A program made the position numbers and the translations under genes. Positions 50,815 through 59,834 of a stretch of 64,000 nucleotides of DNA are shown piece after piece. Source of the stretch: Bdellovibrio bacteriovorus W (GTDB taxonomy: Bacteria > Bdellovibrionota > Bdellovibrionia > Bdellovibrionales > Bdellovibrionaceae). Under the pieces are notes generated by a model. It saw nothing but the letters and a program-made list of their open reading frames with translations. It was not told where the DNA came from and did not search any database. Where the stretch lies: assembly GCA_000525675.1 (NCBI GenBank), contig CP002190.1, positions 620,001-684,000 of the forward strand. The letters run 5' to 3'. Position 1 is the stretch's first letter; each line of letters opens with the position of its first letter.

Positions 50815-52203
50815 ATGATAGTTCAACCTCATATTTTAACGAAAGCTTTGGATGCAGCTCTGAGCACAGGTGCAGACTTTGCCGATATCTTCGTGGAAGA
50901 CACTTACTCGTCACAGTTGACAGTTCTAAACTCACGCCCTGAGCAGGCCATTGTCGGTCAGCTTTACGGAGCAGGTATTCGTTTATTCTTTGGTCATGAA
51001 ATCGTCTATGTAACGACGAATGATCTTTCTGAAGATGGTTTGGTGAAAGCGGCTCGCAACGCAGCCTTGAGCCGTGGGACGGGTGAAGCTAAGAAGACAA
51101 TGCCATTGATGCAAGTGCCATTTGATTCAATCCACACCTATGGAGAAAAGCCGTGGGAGATGGATCGCGACAAAAAACTTCACTGGTTGAACTCTGTGGA
51201 TCAGTATGCTCGTGCGCGCAGCTCGGCGGTGACTCAAGTGGACTCTGGATTGAATGAAAAGTTTCAACGCATTCAGATTGCAAACTCTCGCGGTCTGATG
51301 GCCTACGATGAAAGAGCTTACTCGCGTTTACGCTTAGAAACTTTTGTGGAGCAAAACGGCGTTAAGGAAAGCGGCGGCGAAGATGAAGGTCACATGGGAA
51401 CTTCTGAAATCTATGATCAAGTGGATTTGAAATCCCTAGCAGAGTCGGCTGTGGATCGCGCGCTTTTATTAACGAAGGCAGAGTATGCTCCGGCAGGTGA
51501 AATGCCTGTGGTGATTGATAACGCCTTTGGTGGAGTTATTTTCCATGAGGCTTGTGGGCACGGCTTGGAAACAACTGCCGTTGCAAAAGAAGCTTCAGTG
51601 TTTTGTGGCAAGTTAGGTCAGAAGATTGCGCATGAAAGTGTTACAGCGATTGATGACGGTACCATTGAAAATGGCTGGGGATCTTTGAATATTGATGACG
51701 AGGGCAATAGAACTAAAAAGACAACGTTGATTGAAAATGGTGTTTTGAAATCTTATATCGTCGATGAAATGGGTTCGCGCCAAACAGGTTATGACATCAC
51801 GGGGAGCGGAAGACGTCAGTCTTATAAATATGCTCCAGCATCTCGTATGAGAAATACCTATATCGCTGCGGGAAACAACACGTTCGAAGAAATGATTCGC
51901 GATGTGGATTATGGTTTGTATGCAAAGAAAATGGGTGGCGGTTCGGTGAACCCTGGAACGGGTGACTATAACTTCCAAGTGGGCGAAGCTTATATGATTC
52001 GCAACGGCCGTATTGAAGAGGCTGTTAAGGGTGCGTGTTTGATTGGTCGTGGAATTGATACTTTAGGAAAGATCACCAAAGTTTCTAATGATCTGAAATT
52101 GGCCCGTGGAATGTGTGGCTCCGTGAGTGGCAGTATTCCAGCAGCAGTGGGGCAACCACAAATTCTAGTATCAAGTCTTATGGTCGGCGGGAGAGCAAAA
52201 TAA
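50815..52203 (+). CDS. tldD: TldD metalloprotease subunit
   Basis: 462 residues. The TldD/TldE heterodimer is a zinc protease that trims unfolded peptides, matures some bacteriocins and degrades the CcdA antitoxin. TldD carries the metal motif: HEACGH in IFHEACGHGLET (HExxxH). GSGRRQSYKYAPASRMRNTYI and GMCGSVSGSIPAAVGQPQI match the family. GGAGG before ATG 50815. The stop overlaps the start of the next gene (TAATG). Confidence 0.95.
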   Translation: MIVQPHILTKALDAALSTGADFADIFVEDTYSSQLTVLNSRPEQAIVGQLYGAGIRLFFGHEIVYVTTNDLSEDGLVKAARNAALSRGTGEAKKTMPLMQVPFDSIHTYGEKPWEMDRDKKLHWLNSVDQYARARSSAVTQVDSGLNEKFQRIQIANSRGLMAYDERAYSRLRLETFVEQNGVKESGGEDEGHMGTSEIYDQVDLKSLAESAVDRALLLTKAEYAPAGEMPVVIDNAFGGVIFHEACGHGLETTAVAKEASVFCGKLGQKIAHESVTAIDDGTIENGWGSLNIDDEGNRTKKTTLIENGVLKSYIVDEMGSRQTGYDITGSGRRQSYKYAPASRMRNTYIAAGNNTFEEMIRDVDYGLYAKKMGGGSVNPGTGDYNFQVGEAYMIRNGRIEEAVKGACLIGRGIDTLGKITKVSNDLKLARGMCGSVSGSIPAAVGQPQILVSSLMVGGRAK

Positions 52204-53540
52204 TGGATACTATAAAACAAAATTTTGAAAAAGTTGTCGGCATTGCGAAGAACGATGGGGCTCGCGTAGAGCTTCTGATTGCAGGCGGTGAGAACTTAAA
52301 AATTGGTTATCAAAAACAAAAGTTGAATTCATTTGAATCCACGCAATCACAAGTTGCTGGTTTCCGTGTGATCCTTGGTGCAAGCCAAGGTTATGCTTAC
52401 ACAGAGAATCTTTCTGAAGAGTCTTTGTTAAGAACATACAAAGAGGCATTGAATAACGCCAAGACTGTTCGCAAAGAGGGAAGTGATGTTCCGCTGGTGA
52501 AGGCTGGGAAGACAGCTTCGATGCAGGAGCTTTTCAAACCACAGAATGTAAACATGGAAGACAAGATGCGCATTGCTCAAGAGCTTGAGCAGAAGTGTTT
52601 GTCTCTAGATAGTCGTGTTCAGGCTGTTCCTTACTCTGCATTTAATGAAAGCATGAGTTTTAAAAGAATTTTAAATTCAGAAGGCTTGGATCAAGAGTTT
52701 AAGCAAACTTATTTCAGTGGCTACGCTTACCCGTTAGCTAAAGAAGGGGAAGCTTCTAAGATGGATGGCGAAGGTTTCTTTGCTCGTTCATTTGATGAAA
52801 TCAACGTCGAAGAAGTTGCAAACTCGGGCGTAAAAAAAGCGACGTCTCGTTTAGGGGCTACAAAGCTTCCGACGGGAAACTATCCAGTCGTAATTGATCG
52901 CGAACAGTTCTCGACGATCTTGCAAATGATCTATAGTTATTTCTCTGCGAAATCTGTGGATGAAGGAAAGTCTTTGTTTAAAGGAAAGCTAGGCGAGCAA
53001 GTTGCGAGTGAAGTTTTCCAGTTAATAGATGATCCGTTTTATTCAACAGGTACAGGCGTTCGTCCGTTTGATGATGAAGGGGCTGTTTCGCAGAAAGTTG
53101 TGCTCTTTGAAAATGGTAAATTGAAGTCTTTTCTGACAAACCTTGAGTACGCAGCAAAGATGAACTTACCGCACACGGCACATGCTTCGCGTGGACCTGC
53201 TTCTCAAATGGGTATTGCGCCGACAAATCTGGTGGTGGCTAAAGGCTCTGCAAGTTTACAGGATTTGTTGACTCGTTACCCAGGAAAGGTTGTTCATCTT
53301 ATGGACTTCACAGGAGGGCTGCACGCTGGGTTCAAAGAATCTACAGGGGATTTCTCAATGCCAGCTGAAGGCTTCCTATATGAAGATGGAAAGTGTCTTG
53401 GGCCTGTCGATCAATTTGTGATGTCAGGAAATGTTTTGGATCTCTTGAAAAACATTGTGGCATTAGGGAATGAGTATGGTCGCCCTGGAGCTTCTTTGAT
53501 CAGTCCTGACGTGCTAGTAAAGACATTGTCATTTGCTTAA
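52203..53540 (+). CDS. tldE: TldE/PmbA protease subunit
   Basis: 445 residues. PmbA/TldE lacks the HExxxH motif and partners TldD. Family segments: AGFRVILGASQGYAYTENLS, NYPVVIDREQFSTILQMI, DDPFYSTGTGVRPFDDEG and HASRGPASQMGIAPTNL. ATG 52203 overlaps the tldD stop by one base, with GGGAG upstream; the frame is open further into tldD, but that part is the tldD end read in another frame. Strong terminator after the stop. Confidence 0.95.
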   Translation: MDTIKQNFEKVVGIAKNDGARVELLIAGGENLKIGYQKQKLNSFESTQSQVAGFRVILGASQGYAYTENLSEESLLRTYKEALNNAKTVRKEGSDVPLVKAGKTASMQELFKPQNVNMEDKMRIAQELEQKCLSLDSRVQAVPYSAFNESMSFKRILNSEGLDQEFKQTYFSGYAYPLAKEGEASKMDGEGFFARSFDEINVEEVANSGVKKATSRLGATKLPTGNYPVVIDREQFSTILQMIYSYFSAKSVDEGKSLFKGKLGEQVASEVFQLIDDPFYSTGTGVRPFDDEGAVSQKVVLFENGKLKSFLTNLEYAAKMNLPHTAHASRGPASQMGIAPTNLVVAKGSASLQDLLTRYPGKVVHLMDFTGGLHAGFKESTGDFSMPAEGFLYEDGKCLGPVDQFVMSGNVLDLLKNIVALGNEYGRPGASLISPDVLVKTLSFA

Positions 53541-53561
53541 TTTCTATAAGTTTATGCAAAT

Positions 53562-53598
53562 AAAAAAAGCCTTCCATGAATATGGAAGGCTTTTTGTT
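53562..53598. terminator. Bidirectional rho-independent terminator
   Basis: AAAGCCTTCCAT with ATGGAAGGCTTT, loop GAAT, and A and T runs on either side. It separates tldE from the convergent lipoprotein gene. Confidence 0.93.
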
Positions 53599-53614
53599 TT
53601 GGGAGAAGGTTTTT

Positions 53615-54676
53615 CTATCGACCTAAGTTTGCGAGAAATAGTTGAAGTAGTAAGTTGATGCTTTGCTGTCCTGAACCCGTGACGCCAATGCTTGGCAGAG
53701 CTCCCGTTTGACCTTGAGTCAGAAGGCCTAAGAGACCACTCACAGTGCCGCCTTTAAGTAAGTTTCTATTTTCAAGTTCTCCAAGGCCCAAGCTTGAACC
53801 TGATGTGAAGGCTTCTAAGAGAGCTTCCAAACCAATTTGTGTATTCTGACCTGGAAGTTTTCCGATACCAATCACCGAACCTGCACCAATCTGCGAGATA
53901 ATACTTTGGAGGAAATTTTGATTCATACCAGGGATCTGGATTGAACCGGTTCCCATCATGGCACCTGAAGAAATACTTTGCAGAAGAGTATTGAGATTGA
54001 ATTTTCCTGTGCCCAAAGCTCCGCCGCCGAAAAGACCTTCAAGGCCTCCAAACTGCGGAAGGGCTAAACCGCCGGTGAGGCTACCGATAAGTTGCTTTGC
54101 GACACCCGAGAGGTCACCAGTGCCGATACCTGCGACGGGAAGGTTTTTAAATAAAGATCCAGAAAGATTCTCTAGAAGCTTTGAAGGATCTCCGCTGACA
54201 GGGAGATTTCCTTTACCGGCAAGCATCGTCAAGATGGACTCCATAGAGCCTGAACCAATCATAGAGAGAAGGTCTCCGGCTTGGTTCGATGGAAGTTGCA
54301 AGCCGCCCACACCTTGAGAAAGACCTCCCATCAATACTGGGATCAAAGCATTCAGATCATTTGAATTTTGCAAACCGCTTTGATTGAGGGCGCCGGTTGC
54401 GATGGCAATAATATCTGTGATGTTACCGCCGGATAAGAAAGGTAAGGCAGAGGAAAGGGCAGACATCTTTTGTACGCCACCTTCGCTTGAAGTCGTACTT
54501 CCTGTTCTAAGTTGCGTTTCGATATCATCGAGAATTATCTGTCCCGCAGTTTTTTGCTTCACAACAGAAAGAGAAGACTCAAGACCTTGAGAAGTCAGAG
54601 TGCTAAACCCGTTGTTACATGCGGTAAGAGTTGTGACTGTAAGCAGAGCTGCAAAACCTAAAGTTAAATTCTTCAT
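53615..54676 (-). CDS. Repetitive Gly/Leu/Ser-rich lipoprotein, unknown function
   Basis: 353 residues. Lipoprotein signal with Cys in LTTLTACNNG (LTAC lipobox), so it is membrane-anchored outside the cytosol. The rest is made of imperfect repeats of about 30-45 residues with GTGK.NLNTLLQSISSGAMMG-like units (GIGKLPGQNTQIGLEALLE.., GSGSMESILTMLAG..), probably short amphipathic helices separated by Gly turns. Almost no aromatic or charged residues in that region. No family recognised. ATG 54676 has GGAGG eight bases upstream; an in-frame start at 54751 lacks one. Confidence 0.65.
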   Translation of the reverse strand: MKNLTLGFAALLTVTTLTACNNGFSTLTSQGLESSLSVVKQKTAGQIILDDIETQLRTGSTTSSEGGVQKMSALSSALPFLSGGNITDIIAIATGALNQSGLQNSNDLNALIPVLMGGLSQGVGGLQLPSNQAGDLLSMIGSGSMESILTMLAGKGNLPVSGDPSKLLENLSGSLFKNLPVAGIGTGDLSGVAKQLIGSLTGGLALPQFGGLEGLFGGGALGTGKFNLNTLLQSISSGAMMGTGSIQIPGMNQNFLQSIISQIGAGSVIGIGKLPGQNTQIGLEALLEAFTSGSSLGLGELENRNLLKGGTVSGLLGLLTQGQTGALPSIGVTGSGQQSINLLLQLFLANLGR

Positions 54677-54999
54677 CGCTGAATCCTCCAAAAACGTTGT
54701 GCGATACAAAATTAAGCATAGGCCTAGGTCTGGAAAATTTAAAGATGGCAAAAATAAACGAAAACTTTGAAAAGAGTGGAGTGAAAAAAACTATGACAGT
54801 CTTAAAAACTCTGCTGAAAAGAAATTCGACAGCTAGTAAAAACTCTAGAGAAATCTGTCGACTTCTTTTTCAATAGTTTTTAAATGAGCCTGTAAATACT
54901 AAGAATCAGGGATGAAAATAAATTCTTTTTTTGAGACATTGAATCTTGGATCGCTCTCTTGGGTGACATAATTTTAGCCACCCAAGAGAGTTCTTTGAA
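54677..54999. other. Intergenic region
   Basis: About 320 bases with no gene supported. A strong hairpin lies at 54955-54991 (CTCTCTTGGGTG with CACCCAAGAGAG) just after the HAD gene stop, without a T run on the minus strand. The promoter of the lipoprotein gene should lie near 54700. Confidence 0.5.
54955..54991. terminator. Strong hairpin after the HAD phosphatase gene
   Basis: Perfect 12-bp stem CTCTCTTGGGTG/CACCCAAGAGAG, loop of about 13 bases. T tract poor on both strands; likely a terminator or processing site. Confidence 0.5.
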
Positions 55000-55776
55000 T
55001 TATTTCTTATTTAAAATGACCTCTGCAATTTCTTGAAAGCCTAAGCCACCGCGAAGATTTGCTACATAAGTTGGGGGGCTTTTGATGTCTTTGATGAAGT
55101 CGCGAATGTTCGCTACAGCAAAGCTATGAGGGAAGTAGGCAAACATCGGTTCATCGTTTGGCGAGTCACCGCTGAAGGCGCATACTTCTTTAGCTCTTTC
55201 TGGAGAGATCGAGAATTCATTTTTTAGAAATTGCAATGTCATGGAGAGCTTATCATAGTCGCCAAACCAACCATTGACGTGAATGGAGCTAACCTTGGCA
55301 ATAGCGCCATGGTTTTCAAAAATGTTTTTTATAGTTGTGACCTCTGCTTTTGAAAGAGGAGCAACGTCTTCACAAAAATCAATCGCAAGATCCATAAGGC
55401 GGCAGAATTGATCGCTGGCGATTCCGGCGTTGGGGACTTTGGCGAGGACATCTTGTTTAATGAGTTCGAGTTTCTTTTGATTATTGGCTCTTTCAGTAGC
55501 GTCGTTGAAAAAGTGCCGATGCATTTTTTTATCGTGATAGCGGAAATAGAATCCGCCATTTTCTCCGATGATTCCATGAACGGGCCACATTCGTGCAATC
55601 ATCTCGCACCAACCCGCTGGGCGACCAGTGACGGGGATCACCTTCACTCCGGTATCATGAAGCTGCCAAAGGGCTTCGTAGGCCTCGGGCCCTAGTTGAC
55701 CTTCGAAAGTCAGAGTGTCGTCAATGTCTGTAAAAAGAAATTCGATGGAAGAATTGAACTCAGAAAGTTCTTTCAT
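55000..55776 (-). CDS. HAD-superfamily phosphatase (type IIB, Cof/MPGP-like)
   Basis: 258 residues. Motif I FTDIDDTLT (nucleophile Asp and acid/base Asp), motif II PVTGRP, then a type IIB cap, and motifs III/IV in CAFSGDSPNDEPMF. The layout matches sugar-phosphate phosphatases of the mannosyl-3-phosphoglycerate or sucrose phosphatase group. Cytosolic; substrate unknown. Start ATG 55776 with AGGA upstream. Monocistronic, divergent from topA. Confidence 0.85.
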   Translation of the reverse strand: MKELSEFNSSIEFLFTDIDDTLTFEGQLGPEAYEALWQLHDTGVKVIPVTGRPAGWCEMIARMWPVHGIIGENGGFYFRYHDKKMHRHFFNDATERANNQKKLELIKQDVLAKVPNAGIASDQFCRLMDLAIDFCEDVAPLSKAEVTTIKNIFENHGAIAKVSSIHVNGWFGDYDKLSMTLQFLKNEFSISPERAKEVCAFSGDSPNDEPMFAYFPHSFAVANIRDFIKDIKSPPTYVANLRGGLGFQEIAEVILNKK

Positions 55777-55995
55777 AGTGATAAATCCTGTCGCCGAAAA
55801 AAGAATTTATGAAGAGTGTGCACTCCTAAATGCCAATGTGAGCTGTCGTCTTTGGTATGGCAAGTCAAAAAATAGACTTGCACCTTCTGGCTTTCGCCGT
55901 CATTTTTTGTCTATATATATAGTTCCTGCTGCAACTTGGACGAAGGTCCTGAGATGTAGAGTTTGGAGCTTTGATCTTTTAATCGAGGGCAAGAA

Positions 55996-58743
55996 ATGGC
56001 AAAGAAAACGGATTCTTCAGGAATTAAGCTGGTGGTGGTGGAGTCTCCTACCAAGGCGAAAACGATTCGTAAGTTTCTGGGCAAAGACTATGTTGTTGAA
56101 TCTTGTATGGGACATATTCGTGACCTCCCTCAGTCTGCTAAAGATATTCCTGAAAAAGTAAAAAAAGAAAAGTGGGCGCAATTAGGCGTAAACGTCGATA
56201 AAAACTTCGAGCCCCTTTACTGTGTTCCTAAAGACAAATTAAAAGTCGTCAAAAATCTTAAAGACAAGCTAGCCGATGCCTCAGAGCTTTATCTCGCTAC
56301 GGATGAAGATAGAGAAGGGGAGTCAATTAGCTGGCACTTGATGGAAGTTCTTAAGCCTAAGGTTCCTACAAAACGCATGGTGTTCCACGAGATCACTAAA
56401 GATGCGATTCAAAAAGCTTTGAGAGATACGCGTGAGATTGATTTAAACCTCGTGCGTGCCCAGGAAGCCCGTCGCATTTTAGATCGTCTTGTGGGTTATA
56501 CAATTTCCCCACTCTTGTGGAAGAAGGTCGCCTACGGTTTGTCAGCCGGGCGTGTGCAGTCTGTGGCTGTACGTTTGATTGCTGAACGTGAATTAGAAAG
56601 AGTTCGTTTTAAGAAGTCATCTTATTGGGGCGTGTTGGCGGAGCTTTCAAAAAGCGGTGTTAACTTTGAGTCTCGCCTTCAGCAGTATAAAAAACAGCGC
56701 ATCGCTACTGGTAAAGACTTTGATGGTCTTACGGGTGCTTTGATTGATGGTAAAGATGTATTAGTTCTGGATGAAACGCTTTCTGCGAAGATTGCTAAAG
56801 ACCTGAAAACTCAAGAGTGGAAGGTTGTGGATGTTGAAGAAAAACCAACATTCAGAAAACCGGCAGCCCCTTTTATCACTTCAACTCTTCAACAAGAGGC
56901 GAATAGAAAATTAGGACTGAGTTCTCGTGAGGCGATGCAAGTTGCACAAAAGCTGTACGAACAAGGTTTTATCACTTATATGCGTACGGACTCTACATTC
57001 CTTTCCAACGAAGCCCTGAACGCTTCGCGCGCTTGTATTGAGAAGAAATACGGCAAAGAGTACCTAACACCTCAGCCGCGCAACTACGCAGCCAAAAAAG
57101 TTAAAGGTGCGCAAGAGGCCCATGAGGCGATCCGTCCAGCGGGAACGGAGTTCGTGGATCCTGATGATACGGGATTAACGGGAACACAGTTTAAACTTTA
57201 CGATTTAATTTGGAAAAGAACGATTGCTTCGCAAATGGTTGATGCTCGTCAAAAGCAAGTCAGTGCGAAAATTCAAGTAGGCGAAGCTCTGTTTGGAGCT
57301 TCAGGGATGACTATTGAGTTCCCTGGTTTCTTACGCGCCTATGTTGAGGGCAGTGATGATCCTGAAGCAGATTTAGCAGAAAGAGAAGTTCGTCTTCCGG
57401 CGCTCAAAGTTTCAGACTCTGTGGGTTGCGCTAAGTTAGATCCAACATCTCATGAAACAAAGCCACCTGCGCGCTATACAGAGGCAAGCCTTGTACAGAC
57501 GATGGAAAAAGAGGGGATTGGTCGTCCTTCAACTTACGCATCGGTTATTGGAACTATTATTGATCGAGGGTATGTTCGTAAAAATGGAACAGCACTTGTT
57601 CCAACATTTACGGCAATGATCGTGTCTAAGTTATTAGGCAGTTATTTATCTGAATACGTAGATTTAGGTTTTACATCCGAGATGGAGCAAAGCCTCGATA
57701 ACATCGCCGAAGGAGAGTTGGATTGGGAGAGCTATCTTGGCTCTATCTATCACGGCTCTAAGGGATTAAAGGCTCGCGTTGATTCGCAAGCCGAAGTGAT
57801 CAATCCTGATGAAGCTCGTACAATGACTCTTGAGGGAATGGATAATTATAAATTCCACGTGGGTCGCTATGGTGCTTACATCACGACAAAACGTGATGGT
57901 GAAGACGTGAGTGCGTCGTTACCTGATAACGAATCACCTGCGGATATCACTCCAGAGTCGGCTGAAAAACTGATCGATCAAAAGATCAACGGTGCCGATG
58001 CTCTTGGAAAAGATCCAGCAACAGATTTACCAATTTATGTATTAAGTGGCCGCTATGGACCTTATGTACAATTGGGTGATGTTTCTCCAGAAGACGATAA
58101 ACCAAAACGTGCGTCTTTGCCTCCAGGGGTTCAGCCTGAACAAGTAGATCTTAAGATGGCGTTGGATTTATTATCCCTGCCAAAAACTTTGGGTCAGCAT
58201 CCTGGAACTGGTAAAGATATTAAGGCGGGCTTGGGTCGCTTTGGTCCATTCATTGTTCACGATGGGGACTACCGCTCAATTCCAAAAGGCGAAAGTCTTT
58301 TCGATGTGGATTTGGCAAAAGCCCTTGAAATGCTCAGCCAACCTAAGAAGGGCAGAGGACGTGCGGCTGCGCTGAAAGATCTGGGAGTGCATCCGGTTTC
58401 TGAAGAGCCGATTCAGATCTTCAACGGCCCTTACGGTCCGTACATCAAATGTGGAAAGACAAATGCTTCTTTACCAGAAGGTGCGACTCCTGATTCCGTT
58501 ACACTCGAGCAAGCCATTGCCTTGATTGATGAAAAGGGCGGTGGGAAAGCAAAAGGTGGCGCGAAAAAGGCAGCCAAGAAGACAGCGAAAAAGGCGACAG
58601 CCACTGCGTCTTCAGAAAAGCCAGCTAAGAAAGTCGCTAAAAAAGCCGCTCCTAAAACAGCTTTAAAGAAAGCCACCACGGCAAAATCGAAAGCAGAAGC
58701 TTTGGGTGTCAAAAAAGTTGTCACTCGAAAGGCTAAAAAGTAA
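55996..58743 (+). CDS. topA: DNA topoisomerase I with Lys/Ala-rich tail
   Basis: 915 residues. Type IA topoisomerase that relaxes negative supercoils. Toprim domain (about 10-145, VVVESPTKAKTIRKFLGKDY, ATDEDREGESISW), catalytic tyrosine Y328 in FITYMRTDS, then C-terminal toprim-type repeats (GVHPVSEEPIQIFNGPYGPYIKCG and sisters) in place of zinc fingers. The last 65 or so residues are Lys/Ala-rich in H1 style (KKAAKKTAKKATATASS.., VTRKAKK). GAGGG before ATG 55996. Terminator after the stop. Confidence 0.96.
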   Translation: MAKKTDSSGIKLVVVESPTKAKTIRKFLGKDYVVESCMGHIRDLPQSAKDIPEKVKKEKWAQLGVNVDKNFEPLYCVPKDKLKVVKNLKDKLADASELYLATDEDREGESISWHLMEVLKPKVPTKRMVFHEITKDAIQKALRDTREIDLNLVRAQEARRILDRLVGYTISPLLWKKVAYGLSAGRVQSVAVRLIAERELERVRFKKSSYWGVLAELSKSGVNFESRLQQYKKQRIATGKDFDGLTGALIDGKDVLVLDETLSAKIAKDLKTQEWKVVDVEEKPTFRKPAAPFITSTLQQEANRKLGLSSREAMQVAQKLYEQGFITYMRTDSTFLSNEALNASRACIEKKYGKEYLTPQPRNYAAKKVKGAQEAHEAIRPAGTEFVDPDDTGLTGTQFKLYDLIWKRTIASQMVDARQKQVSAKIQVGEALFGASGMTIEFPGFLRAYVEGSDDPEADLAEREVRLPALKVSDSVGCAKLDPTSHETKPPARYTEASLVQTMEKEGIGRPSTYASVIGTIIDRGYVRKNGTALVPTFTAMIVSKLLGSYLSEYVDLGFTSEMEQSLDNIAEGELDWESYLGSIYHGSKGLKARVDSQAEVINPDEARTMTLEGMDNYKFHVGRYGAYITTKRDGEDVSASLPDNESPADITPESAEKLIDQKINGADALGKDPATDLPIYVLSGRYGPYVQLGDVSPEDDKPKRASLPPGVQPEQVDLKMALDLLSLPKTLGQHPGTGKDIKAGLGRFGPFIVHDGDYRSIPKGESLFDVDLAKALEMLSQPKKGRGRAAALKDLGVHPVSEEPIQIFNGPYGPYIKCGKTNASLPEGATPDSVTLEQAIALIDEKGGGKAKGGAKKAAKKTAKKATATASSEKPAKKVAKKAAPKTALKKATTAKSKAEALGVKKVVTRKAKK

Positions 58744-58751
58744 ATTGTTCC

Positions 58752-58779
58752 ATCCCCCTTTCAATAAGGGGGATTTTTT
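58752..58779 (+). terminator. Rho-independent terminator after topA
   Basis: ATCCCCCTT with AAGGGGGAT, loop TCAAT, then six T. Confidence 0.93.
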
Positions 58780-58816
58780 GTTAAGTTCTTCGCGTTTGTA
58801 GAGCGTGGAGAAGTTT

Positions 58817-59710
58817 ATGAATGCCCAAAAGGGACAGCTTGAACTAGGTATCAATCGACAAAAAGAGAACGATAGAAATTTCCATTTAGGTGGACGTAGT
58901 TTCTATTTTTTCGACTTTGACGACAATATCGCTTTTCTGACCACGCCACTGATTCTTTTCCATAAATCGGGCCGTCAAGAGCTCGAAATTTCTAGTGGCG
59001 ACTTCGCCCAGCATCACCAACAGATTGGCCAATCGGGAGTTTTTGCGGATTACGAAATGGACTTCTGTGATATGACAGGGACCTTTCGAAATTTTAGAGA
59101 TCACGAAATTGCAGAGATCGAAAAACTCGCCGGGAAACAGCAGATCTTCGTTCAAGACGTTGCTGCGGCTTTAGGCTTTCCTGATTTTCAATGGAAAGGC
59201 CCTTCTTGGGAATGCTTCTATCATGCCTCTTTCAATCAAAGACCGCTTTCCGTTATTACAGCGCGTGGGCATCATCCAGAGACGATCAAAGATGGTATTC
59301 GTGTCTTTGTAAAAAGCAAACGCCTTCCGTTAGAGCCGAACTATCTCAGTGTCTATCCTGTGAGTCACAAAGAAACTCGCATGGCTTTAGGAGATACAGA
59401 GCTTAAAGAAAATACAGCAGAGCTTAAGCAGCGTGCAATTCGCATGAGCGTAGAGCAGGCGATTGCGAAGTATGGATACAATCCCCATCATCGTTTCGGA
59501 ATGTCAGACGACGATCCTAAAAACATCCAATTAATCGTGGAAGAAATGTCCCGACTTAAGGAGAGGTTCCCTGAGTTATCATTTTTTATGATCGAAACTC
59601 AGAATGGAAACTTCGTAAAGCACGAGGTGCAGCGAGGTGGACTGATCTCCGGTCAACGTGTGGACAATCTTTCTCAATTGTCGTTCTTCGAAGGTCGACA
59701 AAAGTCTTAA
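58817..59710 (+). CDS. HAD-like predicted hydrolase
   Basis: 297 residues. Motif-I-like YFFDFDDNIAFLTT near residue 30 (DFDDN), a motif-II-like SVITARGHHPETI and a motif-III/IV-like FGMSDDDPKNIQLI appear in the right order for the HAD fold, with a large helical insertion between. The nucleophile and acid/base Asp are present. Start ATG 58817 with GGAG seven bases upstream (GTG 58805 would contain that site). Substrate unknown; cytosolic. Confidence 0.65.
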   Translation: MNAQKGQLELGINRQKENDRNFHLGGRSFYFFDFDDNIAFLTTPLILFHKSGRQELEISSGDFAQHHQQIGQSGVFADYEMDFCDMTGTFRNFRDHEIAEIEKLAGKQQIFVQDVAAALGFPDFQWKGPSWECFYHASFNQRPLSVITARGHHPETIKDGIRVFVKSKRLPLEPNYLSVYPVSHKETRMALGDTELKENTAELKQRAIRMSVEQAIAKYGYNPHHRFGMSDDDPKNIQLIVEEMSRLKERFPELSFFMIETQNGNFVKHEVQRGGLISGQRVDNLSQLSFFEGRQKS

Positions 59711-59834
59711 TGCAAGTAACGTCCTAATTTGTTGCGCAGACCATAAATAGAATGCTCTCTTCTAAATATTTGATAAGCTAAAGCAATTAGAAGAGCCCCA
59801 AAGGAAGTGGGGGATTTGTCACGGAAGGATCAGC

